64,000 nt of DNA from Paenibacillus tyrphae (GTDB taxonomy: Bacteria; Bacillota; Bacilli; Paenibacillales; NBRC-103111), in contig NZ_BSDJ01000014.1 in assembly GCF_027925525.1 (NCBI RefSeq), positions 95,613 to 159,612 of the forward strand. Direction: 5' to 3'. Of the stretch, positions 26,711 to 36,570 are shown in pieces; the first letter of the stretch is position 1, and each line of letters begins with the position of its first letter. A model generated the notes under the pieces. The model saw nothing but the letters and a program-made list of their open reading frames with translations. It was not told the DNA's origin and searched no databases. A program made the translations under genes and the position numbers.

Positions 26711-27283
26711 TTACGGCTTGCTTGCTTTAAACCCGTGGTACAGCGTCTCCAGAACTAGCGCCGCCGCCGATTTTTTGGCAACGTGGCCTTCATGAACCTG
26801 CTGCCAGGTGACAAAGAGGAGCGAATACAGCACGTTCAGAATCCATTCGCTGCTCATATCTTGCCGGAAATGGCCTTTGCGCTGCAGCGATTGGATCATG
26901 TGGTGAATCGGTTCCTTCAGCTTCTCCTCGGCCGCGGACATCTCGGGGTTGTAATTCAGCGAGGTTTCATGAGCGAGAAAATAAATTTTGTCTCCCAGCG
27001 GAATCAGCGCTTCCACCAGCTGCGAAATGTAGGTTTCGCTCGATTCCTCGTCCAGCGGGATACGGCTTATCGTTTCTTCCACAACCTGCGCCGCTCTTAG
27101 CCCCAGCTGCAGCATCAGCTGCTCCCTGCTCGCCACGTACCGATGCAGGGTGGCGATGCCGATGCCCGCGTATTCGGCAATCTCGTTCAGGGATGCCGTA
27201 GGCTTCTCGACCAGAAGCTCCGTAGCCGCATCAAGTATGGCACGGAGCCGGAGCTCCTTTGTTGCCGATCTGGCCGTCGCCAT
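26711..27283 (-). CDS. TetR-family regulator of the CYP102 operon (FatR/YrhI-like position)
   Basis: A 190-residue TetR repressor with the N-terminal helix-turn-helix ASLNEIAEYAGIGIATLHRYVASREQL (about residues 30-55) and a divergent ligand-binding C-terminus. It is transcribed immediately upstream of the P450-reductase gene. In B. subtilis the equivalent arrangement (fatR-cypB) is a fatty-acid-inducible operon whose repressor binds a palindrome before its own gene. A matching perfect palindrome exists here at 27311-27328. Fatty acids as inducer are inferred from that precedent. Confidence 0.88.
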   Translation of the reverse strand: MATARSATKELRLRAILDAATELLVEKPTASLNEIAEYAGIGIATLHRYVASREQLMLQLGLRAAQVVEETISRIPLDEESSETYISQLVEALIPLGDKIYFLAHETSLNYNPEMSAAEEKLKEPIHHMIQSLQRKGHFRQDMSSEWILNVLYSLLFVTWQQVHEGHVAKKSAAALVLETLYHGFKASKP

Positions 27284-27303
27284 AATCTCTGCCTCGCTTT
27301 CGA

Positions 27304-27338
27304 TGGAATTTGATAGATAAATCTATCATTTGATTCCA
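27304..27338 (-). promoter_or_regulatory. TetR operator palindrome
   Basis: A perfect dyad TGATAGAT-AA-ATCTATCA (27311-27328) lies nested inside a wider dyad TGGAAT / ATTCCA (27304-27309 and 27333-27338). It lies 28-55 bp upstream of the TetR start codon, the expected place for an autoregulatory operator. Confidence 0.82.
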
Positions 27339-27541
27339 TTATAAACCAGTACATACATAAATTCAAATAAAAAAAGCCGTACTGCTCGCGGCTGAGATGA
27401 TGCTCCAGATGTGGGATTTGTCCGTCTTTGCTCCGAATCGGCCTTTTTTCAGGAGTAACAAACTAGTGAAATCGCCGCCGGGTCATGCTATGATATGAAA
27501 ATGCATTACTACTAAACCATTTGATGGACAGCGAGGTCCCG

Positions 27542-28462
27542 ATGAATCCGTACTCCCTCTATTATGAATTCGATCGTCAGGCATGGTCCGGACTGCCCGC
27601 TACCGCGCCGCTTCGCATTACGATGGAAGAGTTCGAGCAGCTCAAAGGCCTGAACGATAAAGTCCCGTTTCAAGAGGTCGAAGAAATTTATCTTCCCTTG
27701 ACGCGGTTTCTCGATCTGCTGGTGGAGAACGCCAGGGCGCTTCACCGTACGTCCGCTTCGTTCCTGCAGAACGGCGCCGAACCTGTTCCGTTCATTATCG
27801 GCATCGCCGGGAGTGTGGCCGTGGGCAAAAGTACGACGGCCAGGCTGCTGCAGCTGCTGCTGTCGCGATGTTCGGAGCACCGAAATGTGGAGCTGATTAC
27901 GACGGACGGCTTCTTGTTCCCGAACCGCGTGCTGGAGGAGCGGGGGCTCATGAAGCGCAAAGGCTTCCCGGAAAGCTACGACATCAAGAAGCTCCTGCGG
28001 TTTATCCGCGATATTAAAGCAGGCAAGCCCGTCGTCCATGCGCCGGTCTATTCCCACTTGTCGTACGATATTGTGCCGGACGAAGTGGAGACGATCCGCC
28101 AGCCCGATATTTTGATCGTGGAAGGCATCAACGTCCTGCAAGTCGGGAAACTATCTCAAGTGTTCGTCAGCGACTTTTTCGATTATTCGATTTATGTCGA
28201 CGCGAAGGAAAAAGACATTGAGCAGTGGTACGTCGAACGGTTCCGGATGCTCCGGGAAACGGCGTTTCTTAATCCGAAGTCGTACTTCCACCGTTTTGCC
28301 GAGCTGCATGGCGAGGAGCTCGTCGCAACCGCTTCCGGGATTTGGCGGGACATCAACGCGGTCAACCTGCACGAGAACATTTTGCCGACCAAAGGACGCG
28401 CGAAGATGATTCTGGAAAAAGGGGCGAATCACGCCGTACAGCGGGTATTCGTGCGGAAGTGA
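27542..28462 (+). CDS. coaA: Type I pantothenate kinase
   Basis: CoaA phosphorylates pantothenate, the first step of coenzyme A synthesis. It has 306 residues with Walker [33 protein letters not shown], and IVEGINVLQ, all characteristic of the type I (P-loop) enzyme. ATG 27542 is chosen because GAGGT precedes it and the family N-terminus starts there. An extended -10 (TGCTATGAT) lies about 50 bp upstream. It is a single-gene unit. Confidence 0.95.
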   Translation: MNPYSLYYEFDRQAWSGLPATAPLRITMEEFEQLKGLNDKVPFQEVEEIYLPLTRFLDLLVENARALHRTSASFLQNGAEPVPFIIGIAGSVAVGKSTTARLLQLLLSRCSEHRNVELITTDGFLFPNRVLEERGLMKRKGFPESYDIKKLLRFIRDIKAGKPVVHAPVYSHLSYDIVPDEVETIRQPDILIVEGINVLQVGKLSQVFVSDFFDYSIYVDAKEKDIEQWYVERFRMLRETAFLNPKSYFHRFAELHGEELVATASGIWRDINAVNLHENILPTKGRAKMILEKGANHAVQRVFVRK

Positions 28463-28466
28463 CGCG

Positions 28467-28494
28467 GCAAAAAGCCGCCCCCTTCCCGGCGGCT
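28467..28494 (-). terminator. Minus-strand terminator after the SDR remnant
   Basis: AGCCGCC / GGCGGCT hairpin followed by TTTTTGCC on the minus strand. It lies 43 bp after the stop codon of the dehydrogenase remnant, and its survival suggests that the parent gene was once expressed. Confidence 0.6.
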
Positions 28495-28536
28495 GCCAGG
28501 GAAGCGGACGGCTGTGCGGCCATAGGCCCGCTGCCG

Positions 28537-28830
28537 TTAAAACTCGCTCGCATTCGCAAGATGTCTCCCATCCACCGTGATCGTGGAACCGTTTACGTAG
28601 CTGGACTCGTCGGATGCGAGAAACAGGAAGACGTTCGCCACTTCGTCGATCGTGGCCGACCTTCGCATCGGCGTTCGCTCGGAAAAGACCGCCAGCCCTT
28701 CCCGGATGCGCAGCTCACGGTCGAGCGGCGTCTCCACGAACCCCGGCGCGACGACGTTCACGCGGATGCCGTACCGCGCCAGCTCCGCACTGGATATTTC
28801 GAGGCAGCTTGGGTACGTCCAGACGCCGGA
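28537..28830 (-). pseudogene. C-terminal remnant of a short-chain dehydrogenase/reductase
   Basis: The frame encodes only the last 80-90 residues of an SDR: EISSAELARYGIRVNVVAPGFVET with the PG motif after the active site, then MRRSATIDEVANVFLFLASD and YVNGSTITVDG, the standard SDR C-terminus. The Rossmann TGxxxGIG segment and the catalytic YxxxK are missing. Upstream, similarity stops abruptly near 28830 and the frame is not linked to a credible start. A large 5' deletion is the simplest explanation. Confidence 0.8.
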
Positions 28831-28970
28831 GCAGGAGCCGAAACAAGCTGCAGCCCCCTCAGCTTCCGGGTCATATCCCCCTTGCGCATAGTGAAATCCT
28901 CACCATCCCGTGCTATGATATGGAAAGCCATGACAACAACCGTGGGAACATAACTTTGAGGTGAAATCCG

Positions 28971-30311
28971 GTGCGCAATCCGGCCAAATTTATCAAAATT
29001 ACCCCGCCGCGCGTATTGGCGGGGGGCTTTGCTCTCATCATTTTAATCGGCTCTCTTCTGCTCACCATGCCGGCCGCCTCTGCGGACGGGCAGTCCATGA
29101 AGTATATCGACGCCTTGTTTACGGCAACGTCGGCCACCTGCGTCACCGGGCTGATTATTGTCGATACCGGCGTTCATTTTTCATTGTTCGGGCAGATCGT
29201 TCTGCTGCTGATGGTGCAGTTGGGCGGACTCGGCTTCATGACGATGGCCACCTGGTTCACGCTGGCGTTGAAGCGCCGGGTCTCGCTGCGGGACCGCCTT
29301 TTATTGAAGGAATCGATGAATCACGCCAACATCGACGGCATCGTCCGGCTGATCATCCGGGTATTCCTGTATTCGATAACGATCGAAGGGATTGCGGCGA
29401 TTTATTTCATGCTGCGCTGGTCGCAGGAGATGCCGCTCGGGAAGGCCGCCTATTTCGGCCTGTTCCATTCCGTCTCAATCTTCAACAACGCGGGCTTCGA
29501 ATTGTTCGGCGGATTCCGCAGCTTAACGCCCTACGTCAACGATCTCGGCATCAATCTCGTTTCCATGATGCTCATCTTTTTCGGCGGAATCGGGTTTGTC
29601 GTCATCTCGGAACTGATCGAATTTCCCAAGACCCGCAAGCTGTCCTTGCACAGCAAGGTCGTCTTGTCGACGAACGGCATTCTGGTGCTGACGGGCGCCG
29701 TGCTCATTCTGATCTTCGAATTCACCAATGCGAAAACGCTGGGCAGCATGCCTTGGGACACGAAAATCGTCGCCTCCTTCTTCCAGTCGATGACTTTGCG
29801 CTCTGCCGGCGTCAACACGCTCGACATCGCCGAGCTTCGGACTGCCACGCAGTTTCTGATGATCATTATGATGTTCATCGGCGCGGCTCCCGGCTCCACC
29901 GGGGGAGGCATCCGGCTCACGACGTTCGCCATCCTGGTCGGGGCTTTCGTGGCAATGCTGCGCGGCAAGGAAGACGTCGTGCTGTTCCGCCACCGTTTGC
30001 CCGCGAAGGATATCTACAAAGCTGTCACATTCACGCTGACCGCCGTTTTTTTCCTCGCGTTTGCGACGATGCTGCTGTCTACCCTTCAGGACCAGGATTT
30101 TCTCAAAATCCTGTTCGAGACGACCTCAGCCTTCGGTACGGTGGGTCTCAGCATGGGGCTGACCGCTGACCTGACGTTTGCCGGCAAAATTGTGATGATT
30201 TGCGTCATGTTTATCGGCAGGGTGGGACTCGTGACGCTGGCGTTCGCCTTGCAGCCGAATCCGAAAAAAGAGCTGTACCGGTATCCGGAAGGAAAAATCA
30301 TCATCGGATAA
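28971..30311 (+). CDS. ktrB: TrkH/KtrB-family potassium uptake channel subunit
   Basis: A 446-residue membrane protein with four repeated M1-P-M2 units. Selectivity-filter loops include SATCVTGLIIVDTG, NNAGFELF, RSAGVNTLD and GTVGLSMG, each carrying the conserved Gly. This is the KtrB/KtrD type, which takes up K+ with Na+ together with a cytoplasmic KtrA/KtrC ring; no such partner gene is in the window. The start is GTG 28971 with GAGGTGA upstream, and a TGCTATGAT extended -10 lies at 28911-28919. The symbol could equally be ktrD. Confidence 0.88.
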   Translation: MRNPAKFIKITPPRVLAGGFALIILIGSLLLTMPAASADGQSMKYIDALFTATSATCVTGLIIVDTGVHFSLFGQIVLLLMVQLGGLGFMTMATWFTLALKRRVSLRDRLLLKESMNHANIDGIVRLIIRVFLYSITIEGIAAIYFMLRWSQEMPLGKAAYFGLFHSVSIFNNAGFELFGGFRSLTPYVNDLGINLVSMMLIFFGGIGFVVISELIEFPKTRKLSLHSKVVLSTNGILVLTGAVLILIFEFTNAKTLGSMPWDTKIVASFFQSMTLRSAGVNTLDIAELRTATQFLMIIMMFIGAAPGSTGGGIRLTTFAILVGAFVAMLRGKEDVVLFRHRLPAKDIYKAVTFTLTAVFFLAFATMLLSTLQDQDFLKILFETTSAFGTVGLSMGLTADLTFAGKIVMICVMFIGRVGLVTLAFALQPNPKKELYRYPEGKIIIG

Positions 30312-30332
30312 TGACGGGAGAGGATTTCGAAG

Positions 30333-30965
30333 CTACCGGTACAGGGCGACGATCGGTTCGATCAGCGCTAGAACGGCCAAATGCGCCGGATAAAAGCTTC
30401 TCCACAGCCATCCCGGAACGTTCCGGTGTTCGAATTGTCCATACCGTACAGGTGCATAGGCGATACCTATCGTGACAATAATGCTGTATGCCCCAAGGAC
30501 CCAGCCCTTGAGCGCCAGAAACAGCACATTTACAATAAAGTGACTGACCACCATCGTATGGCTTTTCGTATAGCGATAGATCAACACCAGCAGCAGCCCG
30601 TACAAGCCGTAATCGAAGCTCAAAGCCTCCATGATCACGACCGAAGCGACGGCAACCGGAAGCCAAACGTTTTTCTTGCGGTGTTCCATGACATATAAGA
30701 CCGCTACGCACACAAGCAGCGTCCCTACGGCGTTCACGCCCATTTTTCCCAAGGCCAGCATATACGGCGCTTGCGATAGGACGGCCAGGAGGAACAGACG
30801 CTTCATATAGCTTTTTAAATCTCTCGTATGTCTGTATCCCATGACGATACCATAGGCGTAGATCGGGAAGGCGATTCGACCGATCACCCTCCATATGGCC
30901 TGATCTTCGAAGAATACGGCGCCGATGTGATCCGCCAGCATCGTGATCATGGCGATAAGCTGCAT
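30333..30965 (-). CDS. TraX-family integral membrane protein
   Basis: A 210-residue protein with six or seven hydrophobic helices. The N-terminal LIAMITMLADHIGAVFF and GRIAFPIYAYGIVMGYRHTRD are the family signature of TraX, named for F-pilin N-acetylation. In Firmicutes such proteins are chromosomal and probably act as membrane acyltransferases on unknown substrates. The gene converges on ktrB with a 21-bp gap and stands alone. No conjugation genes are nearby. Confidence 0.8.
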   Translation of the reverse strand: MQLIAMITMLADHIGAVFFEDQAIWRVIGRIAFPIYAYGIVMGYRHTRDLKSYMKRLFLLAVLSQAPYMLALGKMGVNAVGTLLVCVAVLYVMEHRKKNVWLPVAVASVVIMEALSFDYGLYGLLLVLIYRYTKSHTMVVSHFIVNVLFLALKGWVLGAYSIIVTIGIAYAPVRYGQFEHRNVPGWLWRSFYPAHLAVLALIEPIVALYR

Positions 30966-31126
30966 AGAATCCTCCGTTTGCGCTCATTTTATATCAACGT
31001 ACACCGCGCTGCCGGAAACCGCAAGCTTTTGTTAAGGTAATCCGTTCCGGCAATCGGTTCACGGAAAGCACGCAATGACAGGATCGGTCGGTTATTCGGT
31101 GATACGATAAGGTACGAAGGAGGAGG

Positions 31127-31990
31127 ATGCGGTTGGAGTGGCTGATCCGGATGAAAGAGGCTCTTGATCTTATGGAAAAGCGGTTGGACGGAAGGCTGGA
31201 TATCGAGGAAATCGCCAGAGCCGCTTATGCGTCCCCGTTCCATTTTCAACGCATGTTTCATATGCTGACGGGAATGACCGTGGCCGAGTATATGCGGAAG
31301 CGCAAATTGACCTTGGCTGCGCAAGAGCTGGCTACGACTTCCGCCAAGGTGTTGGACGTCTCGCTGAAATACGGCTACGACTCCCCGGAGTCGTTCGCCA
31401 AAGCGTTCCGCAAAATCCACGGCATATCGCCGTCGGAGGCCCGTAATCCGGGCGTCAGCCTTAAAGCGTTTCCCCGCATCTCCTTCCATCTATCACTGAA
31501 GGGAGACAAAGATATGGATTACCGTATCGTGGAAAAAGAGGCTTTTACGGTTGTCGGCAAGTCCATTCAAGCGACGTGCCGGAACGGGGAGCAATCGCAA
31601 CACATCCATAAGCTGTGGCAGGAAAGTCATCGTGACGGCACGATAGCCAAGCTTGCTTCCCTGGGAGCCGGCGAGAATTTGCTGGGCATCGTCGAGATGC
31701 AGCCGGACAACGAGACCATGACGTATACGATTGCAGGCATAGCCGGCCCCGAAGCTGCAATGGAAGGGTTCATCGTGAAGACGATTCCCGCTTCCACCTG
31801 GGCGATCTTCACCTCGGTCGGGCCGCTCCCCGGAGCGATCCAGAACGTATTTGGCCGCATCTTTCAAGAATGGTTTCCGGCGACGGGCTACGAAATTTCC
31901 GGAGCGCCGGAGCTGGAAGTCTATCCGCCAGGCGATACGACGGCAGAGGACTACCGGTGCGAGGCTTGGGTGCCGATTGTGAAGAAGTAG
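31127..31990 (+). CDS. AraC-family regulator with GyrI-like effector domain
   Basis: A 287-residue regulator. The N-terminal AraC DNA-binding domain (about residues 8-105) has two helix-turn-helix units, DIEEIARAAYASPFHFQRMF and VLDVSLKYGYDSPESFAKAFRK. A C-terminal GyrI-like/SOUL-type ligand domain begins near residue 126 (DYRIVEKEAFTVVGK) and includes WAIFTSVGPLP. This Rob/BmrR-like architecture usually binds small hydrophobic drugs. ATG 31127 directly abuts AAGGAGGAGG, so TTG 31133 may be the real start. It is a single-gene unit with a terminator. Confidence 0.85.
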   Translation: MRLEWLIRMKEALDLMEKRLDGRLDIEEIARAAYASPFHFQRMFHMLTGMTVAEYMRKRKLTLAAQELATTSAKVLDVSLKYGYDSPESFAKAFRKIHGISPSEARNPGVSLKAFPRISFHLSLKGDKDMDYRIVEKEAFTVVGKSIQATCRNGEQSQHIHKLWQESHRDGTIAKLASLGAGENLLGIVEMQPDNETMTYTIAGIAGPEAAMEGFIVKTIPASTWAIFTSVGPLPGAIQNVFGRIFQEWFPATGYEISGAPELEVYPPGDTTAEDYRCEAWVPIVKK

Positions 31991-31997
31991 TTATCGA

Positions 31998-32030
31998 AGA
32001 GCTTGCCAAGCGGCAGGCTCTCTTTTTTTG
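31998..32030 (+). terminator. Terminator of the AraC-GyrI gene
   Basis: GAGCTTGCC / GGCAGGCTC-type hairpin with a T7 tract, a few bases after the stop codon. Confidence 0.8.
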
Positions 32031-32074
32031 TTAAAAAGTAATCAAATGTATATGGAAAGTAATAAGTTGTCTAT

Positions 32075-32102
32075 TTGAATGGAAAAACCGGTCTCTTAAT
32101 AT
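32075..32102 (+). promoter_or_regulatory. Candidate promoter of the GH20 gene
   Basis: TTGAAT (32075-32080), 16-bp spacer, TAATAT (32097-32102), about 45 bp before the start codon in an AT-rich gap. Confidence 0.5.
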
Positions 32103-32145
32103 AAAAGTTGAGGTGTTTTTTCCAAAAATGCACAAGGAGGAGAAC

Positions 32146-35100
32146 ATGAAAAGGAAAACGCTTTCTAGTTTATTGTCACTGGTGCTTCTCTCCACGCTTA
32201 TCCCCGCAGGCCCGCCACAAGCAGCCGCTGAGGCGGGGCGGACAGGCGACGTTTCTCCGATGCTTCCCGTTACCCGGTCTGTTTATGAAACCGTTTACGG
32301 TGGCAGGGCCATGCCTGCGAATGTTGTCAGTACCCCGGTCGGCGTTAATTTGGCGGTACATCAAGCGGTGTACGCTTCGGGGAACGAAGTGGACTGGCTT
32401 GGCCCGGCCAATGCCGTTGACGGCAACGGCAGCACGCGATGGTCGTCCGCCCTGCAAGACGATCAGTGGTTCTATGTGGACCTCGGCGAAGAGTTCACCA
32501 TAAACCGGGTGACCATCAAATGGCAGACCCCCGCCAGCAAGTACAAGCTGCTGGTTTCAAACGATGCGCAGCATTGGACGAACGTGCTCGGCCATGACGG
32601 CGAGATTGCATGTAGAGGCGGGACGGAAACGACCGATTTTGACGATGTGAAAGCAAGGTATGTGAAATTTCAAGGCGTGCAGCGTGCTCCTGTGGAAGGC
32701 ACCTTTTACGGGTATTCCTTCTTCGAATTCGAGGTGTATAACGCCGGCGAACTGCCCAAAATCGTGAAGGGCATCACCCAAATCCCGCCTATTGCCAAAG
32801 GACAGACGGAGATCGTTCTGCCACAAGTGCCCGAAGGCTACAAGGTTTCCGTATACGGCAGCGACAGACTGCCCGTGATCGATCAAACGGGGAAAATTCA
32901 CACGCCTCTTGTGGATACGAAAGTGAATCTCCTGTTTCAAGTCGAACATACGGGCACCGGTCAGAAAGCCATAACCGGAAACGTGCTCGCAGCGGTACCA
33001 GGGCAGTATACGCAAACGGACGATTTGAACAAGGAGCCGAAGGTCATCCCGTCGCTGCGCGAATGGCATGGCCGGACCGGAAATTTCACCCTGAAGCCGA
33101 CCTCGCGAATCGTGGTCAATCCGGCCCATAAAACGGCTTTGCAAAAAGCCGCGGAGCAAACGAAGGAAGATCTGCGGGATATTACCGGCGTCAGCGCGAA
33201 CATTATTTACGGTGCTCCACAGGCGGGCGACCTTTATTTGTCCATCGACGATTCCTTAGCCTGGCTCGGAAAAGAAGGCTACCTCTTCGACGTTAACGAT
33301 CATGTCACGATTACATCGGCTGATGTGACAGGCGTCTTTTTCGGGACGAGATCGGCGCTGCAAATTTTGAAGCAGGATGAAGGTCATGCCCATATCCCCA
33401 AAGGGACGGCAAGGGATTATCCGAAGTACGAAACACGCGGGCTCATGATCGACGTTGCCAGAAAGTTTTATACGATTGAGTTTCTGAGAGACTACGTGAA
33501 GCTGCTGTCCTGGTACAAAATGAACCAGTTTCAGATTCATTTGAACGACGATGTAGGAACGCCGTTCCAAGACGGTACGACTGCGGCCTATCGTCTGGAG
33601 AGTACGAAATACCCCGGGCTTGCGAGCAAAAACGGCTTTTACACCAAAGAGGAGTTTCGCGATCTTCAGCGGCTTGGCATGGATTACGGCGTGAATGTCA
33701 TTCCGGAGATCGATACACCGGGGCATTCCAGAGCTTTTACCAGCTTCGATCCTTCTCTGGGGACCGGACCTCATCTGGACATTACGAAGCCGAAAACGGT
33801 CGATTTCGTCAAAAGTTTGCTCGACGAATATATCGATGGCGACAACCCGACCTTTATCGGCCCCGACGTCCATGTCGGGACGGACGAATATTGGGGCAAT
33901 ACCGAGGTTTTTCGCGGGTATATGGATACGCTCGTCAAGCATATCAACGGCAAAGGCAAGCATCCCCATATTTGGGGCGGCATGAGGGAATACAACGGGG
34001 TCACCCCAGTCAGCACCGAGGCCACGATGGATGTGTGGCACGTGCCTTACGGAGATGCCCGGCAAGCGATCGATCTTGGATACGATATCCTGAACACGGA
34101 GAACAGCTATATGTATCTCGTGCCAAGATTGTACAAAGACCGGATCGACCCTAAATATATGTATAAAATGTGGGAACCGAACGTATTTAGCGATACGACG
34201 CTGCCCTACGGCCATCCGAAGCTGAAAGGCGCCATGCTGGCGCTGTGGAACGACATTTCGGATTCCGTCGGATTATCGATGGACGATTCTCATGACCGAA
34301 TGTTCCCCGGCGTGCAGGTGCTGTCCGAAAAAATGTGGACAGGAAGCCGGGAAGACGCTGACTACAACGCTTATGCAGCCGCAGCGGAACGGATCGGCGA
34401 AGCGCCGAACGCCAACATCTCCCATAAGCTGCAAGTCCCGAATAAAGACGGCAACGTCATCAAGTATTTGTTCGAAAACGGCTTCGCCGACGCTTCCGGC
34501 AACGGCTACAATGGCATCGGCAAAAATGTAGCGGCAGCGGACGGCAAATACGGCAAAGGCGTACGGTTCGGCGGAGGAGAAAGCTACATCAAGACGCCGC
34601 TAGAAGCGTTAGGATTTGGATGGACCGTTTCCATGTGGATCAAGCCCGATGCCGACAACCCGGATGATGCAGTACTGCTGGAATCGCCTGTCGGCCAAGT
34701 GAAGCTCAAGGAAGGAAAGACCGGGCTGCTGGGCTTTTCCAAGGAACACTATCACAGCACGTTCCAATACAAAGTTCCGGCGGGACAATGGACGCACTTG
34801 CTGCTGACCGGAGATAACAAAGGCGTATCCCTGTATGTCAATGGCAACGAGTACGTGGAGAAATTATGGGTAACGAACGGCGCAACGCCCCGGATCGATA
34901 CCTTGGTGCTGCCGCTCGAGAAGATCGGAAGCTCCGCCAATTCCTTTAAAGGCGTCATCGACAATCTGATCGTTTACAATAAGGCGGTCAGCTTCGACGG
35001 GATGAACCTGGCGTTAAACAAGCATGCGGAAGCATCGACCAGCGAGGCCCCTCATTTGTCGCCGGATCAGGCTGTCGACGGAAATACGGGCACAAGATGG

Positions 35101-36483
35101 TCGAGTACTTTTGAAGACGATAACTGGTTCAGCGTCGATCTCGGTGAACAGCAGGAAATCGACAGCGTCGTGATCAAGTGGGAAGGCGCTTACGCCAAGA
35201 AGTACAAAATACTCGTTTCCGGCGATGGCCAGCAGTGGCAAAATGTAAAAGCAGGCGATGCGGTGATCGACGGCAAAGGCGGAGTCGAGACGATCAAATT
35301 TGACACCGCCGTCAAGGCGAGATATGTCAAGCTTCAAGGCATCGAAAGAGGTACGATATACGGCTATTCCATTCTGGAGTTTGAAGTGTACGGACCGGGG
35401 GTGTTGAACAGCTATTTGGAGCTGGTGAAACAAGCGGAAGGCTTGCTGGCCTTGGGCAAAGGTGACAGCGGGCTGAGAAGCCAATTGCAAGAAATGCTCA
35501 ATCATTTCCCGTACGACTACGAAAGCTCGATCAGCCCGCTTCAGGAGCTGATTGCGCGGTTGAAGGAATCGATCGAATGGGAAAACGATAAAACGCCGCC
35601 GGTGACAACGGCGAGCGTCTCGCCTTCCCGTCCGGACGGGCAGCAAGGATGGTTTATCCATCCGGTAACCGTCACCTTGTCCGCACAAGACGAACAGTCC
35701 GGCATCTCCAGAACGGAATACAGCCTGGATTTGGGAAAAAATTGGAATTTGTACATGGAACCGATCCAATTCAGCACAGACGGAATGTACGGGCTGCGGT
35801 ACCGCTCTACGGACAATGCCGGTAATGTGGAAAAGGCGAAGCCCCTCCTCCTGAAAGTCGATACAACGGCTCCGACCCTGGCTGCAATGGCGAACGGCAT
35901 CCCCTTGGCGGACGGGACCGAATTTATGGACAGCGAGACGCTTGCGCTGGATGTGCAAGCCTCCGATTCGGTGTCGGGCATTGCCGGGACAACGATCACG
36001 GTAGACGGCAAGCCGTATGCCCCCGGAACTCCGCTGCGTTTGGCAGGCCAATTGGGAACGCACGCGGTCCAAATGACAGCGACGGATCAGGCGGGCAACG
36101 TGTCGCAGGCGGCGATTTCGATTGTTGTTAAGACTAGCATCGCTTCCATGCAGCGGCTGCTGGAATCTTATCATGCTGCCGGAGAGCTAAGCGGACCGCT
36201 CAAGAATAAGCTGTCCGCGAGCTTGAAGACCGCCCAGAATCACGAAGCGAAAGCGAAGCTAAAACAGGCCGTCAAAGCGATGAACGATTTTAAGAAGAAA
36301 ATCGACAAAGCGACCAAGAAGGATGTTATTTCCGAAGCGGCAAAAGCGGCATTGATCGCCGATGCCAACGCGCTAAGCCAAGCTTGGACCGGGAACTCCT
36401 ACGATCTGGAGCAGGCTGATAGCACCGACGATCAGCTCGAAGTCGGCGACGATTCCCCGGACAGCGAGGACGCGACCGCGTAA
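32146..36483 (+). CDS. Large secreted multidomain GH20 beta-N-acetylhexosaminidase
   Basis: A 1445-residue exported enzyme, far above the usual 500-700 for GH20. Order: signal peptide; F5/8 type C (CBM32-like) domain, about 50-190; GH20b-like domain, about 285-410; GH20 catalytic barrel with the Asp-Glu pair in HVGTDEYWG (D580, E581); LamG-like domain, about 745-940; second F5/8 type C domain (NLALNKHAEAST); an Ig-like/OmpL47-type region (TPPVTTASVSPS); and a Lys-rich helical tail. There is no LPXTG motif or SLH domain. ATG 32146 has AAGGAGGAG upstream. It would release GlcNAc from wall, chitin or glycan polymers and supply the kinase and nag genes of this window. Confidence 0.92.
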   Translation: MKRKTLSSLLSLVLLSTLIPAGPPQAAAEAGRTGDVSPMLPVTRSVYETVYGGRAMPANVVSTPVGVNLAVHQAVYASGNEVDWLGPANAVDGNGSTRWSSALQDDQWFYVDLGEEFTINRVTIKWQTPASKYKLLVSNDAQHWTNVLGHDGEIACRGGTETTDFDDVKARYVKFQGVQRAPVEGTFYGYSFFEFEVYNAGELPKIVKGITQIPPIAKGQTEIVLPQVPEGYKVSVYGSDRLPVIDQTGKIHTPLVDTKVNLLFQVEHTGTGQKAITGNVLAAVPGQYTQTDDLNKEPKVIPSLREWHGRTGNFTLKPTSRIVVNPAHKTALQKAAEQTKEDLRDITGVSANIIYGAPQAGDLYLSIDDSLAWLGKEGYLFDVNDHVTITSADVTGVFFGTRSALQILKQDEGHAHIPKGTARDYPKYETRGLMIDVARKFYTIEFLRDYVKLLSWYKMNQFQIHLNDDVGTPFQDGTTAAYRLESTKYPGLASKNGFYTKEEFRDLQRLGMDYGVNVIPEIDTPGHSRAFTSFDPSLGTGPHLDITKPKTVDFVKSLLDEYIDGDNPTFIGPDVHVGTDEYWGNTEVFRGYMDTLVKHINGKGKHPHIWGGMREYNGVTPVSTEATMDVWHVPYGDARQAIDLGYDILNTENSYMYLVPRLYKDRIDPKYMYKMWEPNVFSDTTLPYGHPKLKGAMLALWNDISDSVGLSMDDSHDRMFPGVQVLSEKMWTGSREDADYNAYAAAAERIGEAPNANISHKLQVPNKDGNVIKYLFENGFADASGNGYNGIGKNVAAADGKYGKGVRFGGGESYIKTPLEALGFGWTVSMWIKPDADNPDDAVLLESPVGQVKLKEGKTGLLGFSKEHYHSTFQYKVPAGQWTHLLLTGDNKGVSLYVNGNEYVEKLWVTNGATPRIDTLVLPLEKIGSSANSFKGVIDNLIVYNKAVSFDGMNLALNKHAEASTSEAPHLSPDQAVDGNTGTRWSSTFEDDNWFSVDLGEQQEIDSVVIKWEGAYAKKYKILVSGDGQQWQNVKAGDAVIDGKGGVETIKFDTAVKARYVKLQGIERGTIYGYSILEFEVYGPGVLNSYLELVKQAEGLLALGKGDSGLRSQLQEMLNHFPYDYESSISPLQELIARLKESIEWENDKTPPVTTASVSPSRPDGQQGWFIHPVTVTLSAQDEQSGISRTEYSLDLGKNWNLYMEPIQFSTDGMYGLRYRSTDNAGNVEKAKPLLLKVDTTAPTLAAMANGIPLADGTEFMDSETLALDVQASDSVSGIAGTTITVDGKPYAPGTPLRLAGQLGTHAVQMTATDQAGNVSQAAISIVVKTSIASMQRLLESYHAAGELSGPLKNKLSASLKTAQNHEAKAKLKQAVKAMNDFKKKIDKATKKDVISEAAKAALIADANALSQAWTGNSYDLEQADSTDDQLEVGDDSPDSEDATA

Positions 36484-36516
36484 GTAAAGCCTAAGTGTCC
36501 AGAAAGTGTTTTTCCT

Positions 36517-36552
36517 CTACTAAGCTGCTTCAAATAAAAATTTCCTGCGGAC
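36517..36552 (-). repeat. Partial copy of the intergenic palindromic element
   Basis: This 36-bp stretch matches the reverse complement of 50176-50211 with only a few mismatches; the last 20 bp are identical. It lies just after the GH20 gene at the border of the AT-rich island. Confidence 0.65.
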
Positions 36553-36570
36553 CCGGAGACCCGCAAGAAA

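Noticed and set aside
30333..30965. TraX as evidence of a conjugative element
   Set aside because: No other transfer, relaxase, integrase or att-like sequence lies nearby. TraX-family proteins are common chromosomal genes in Firmicutes.
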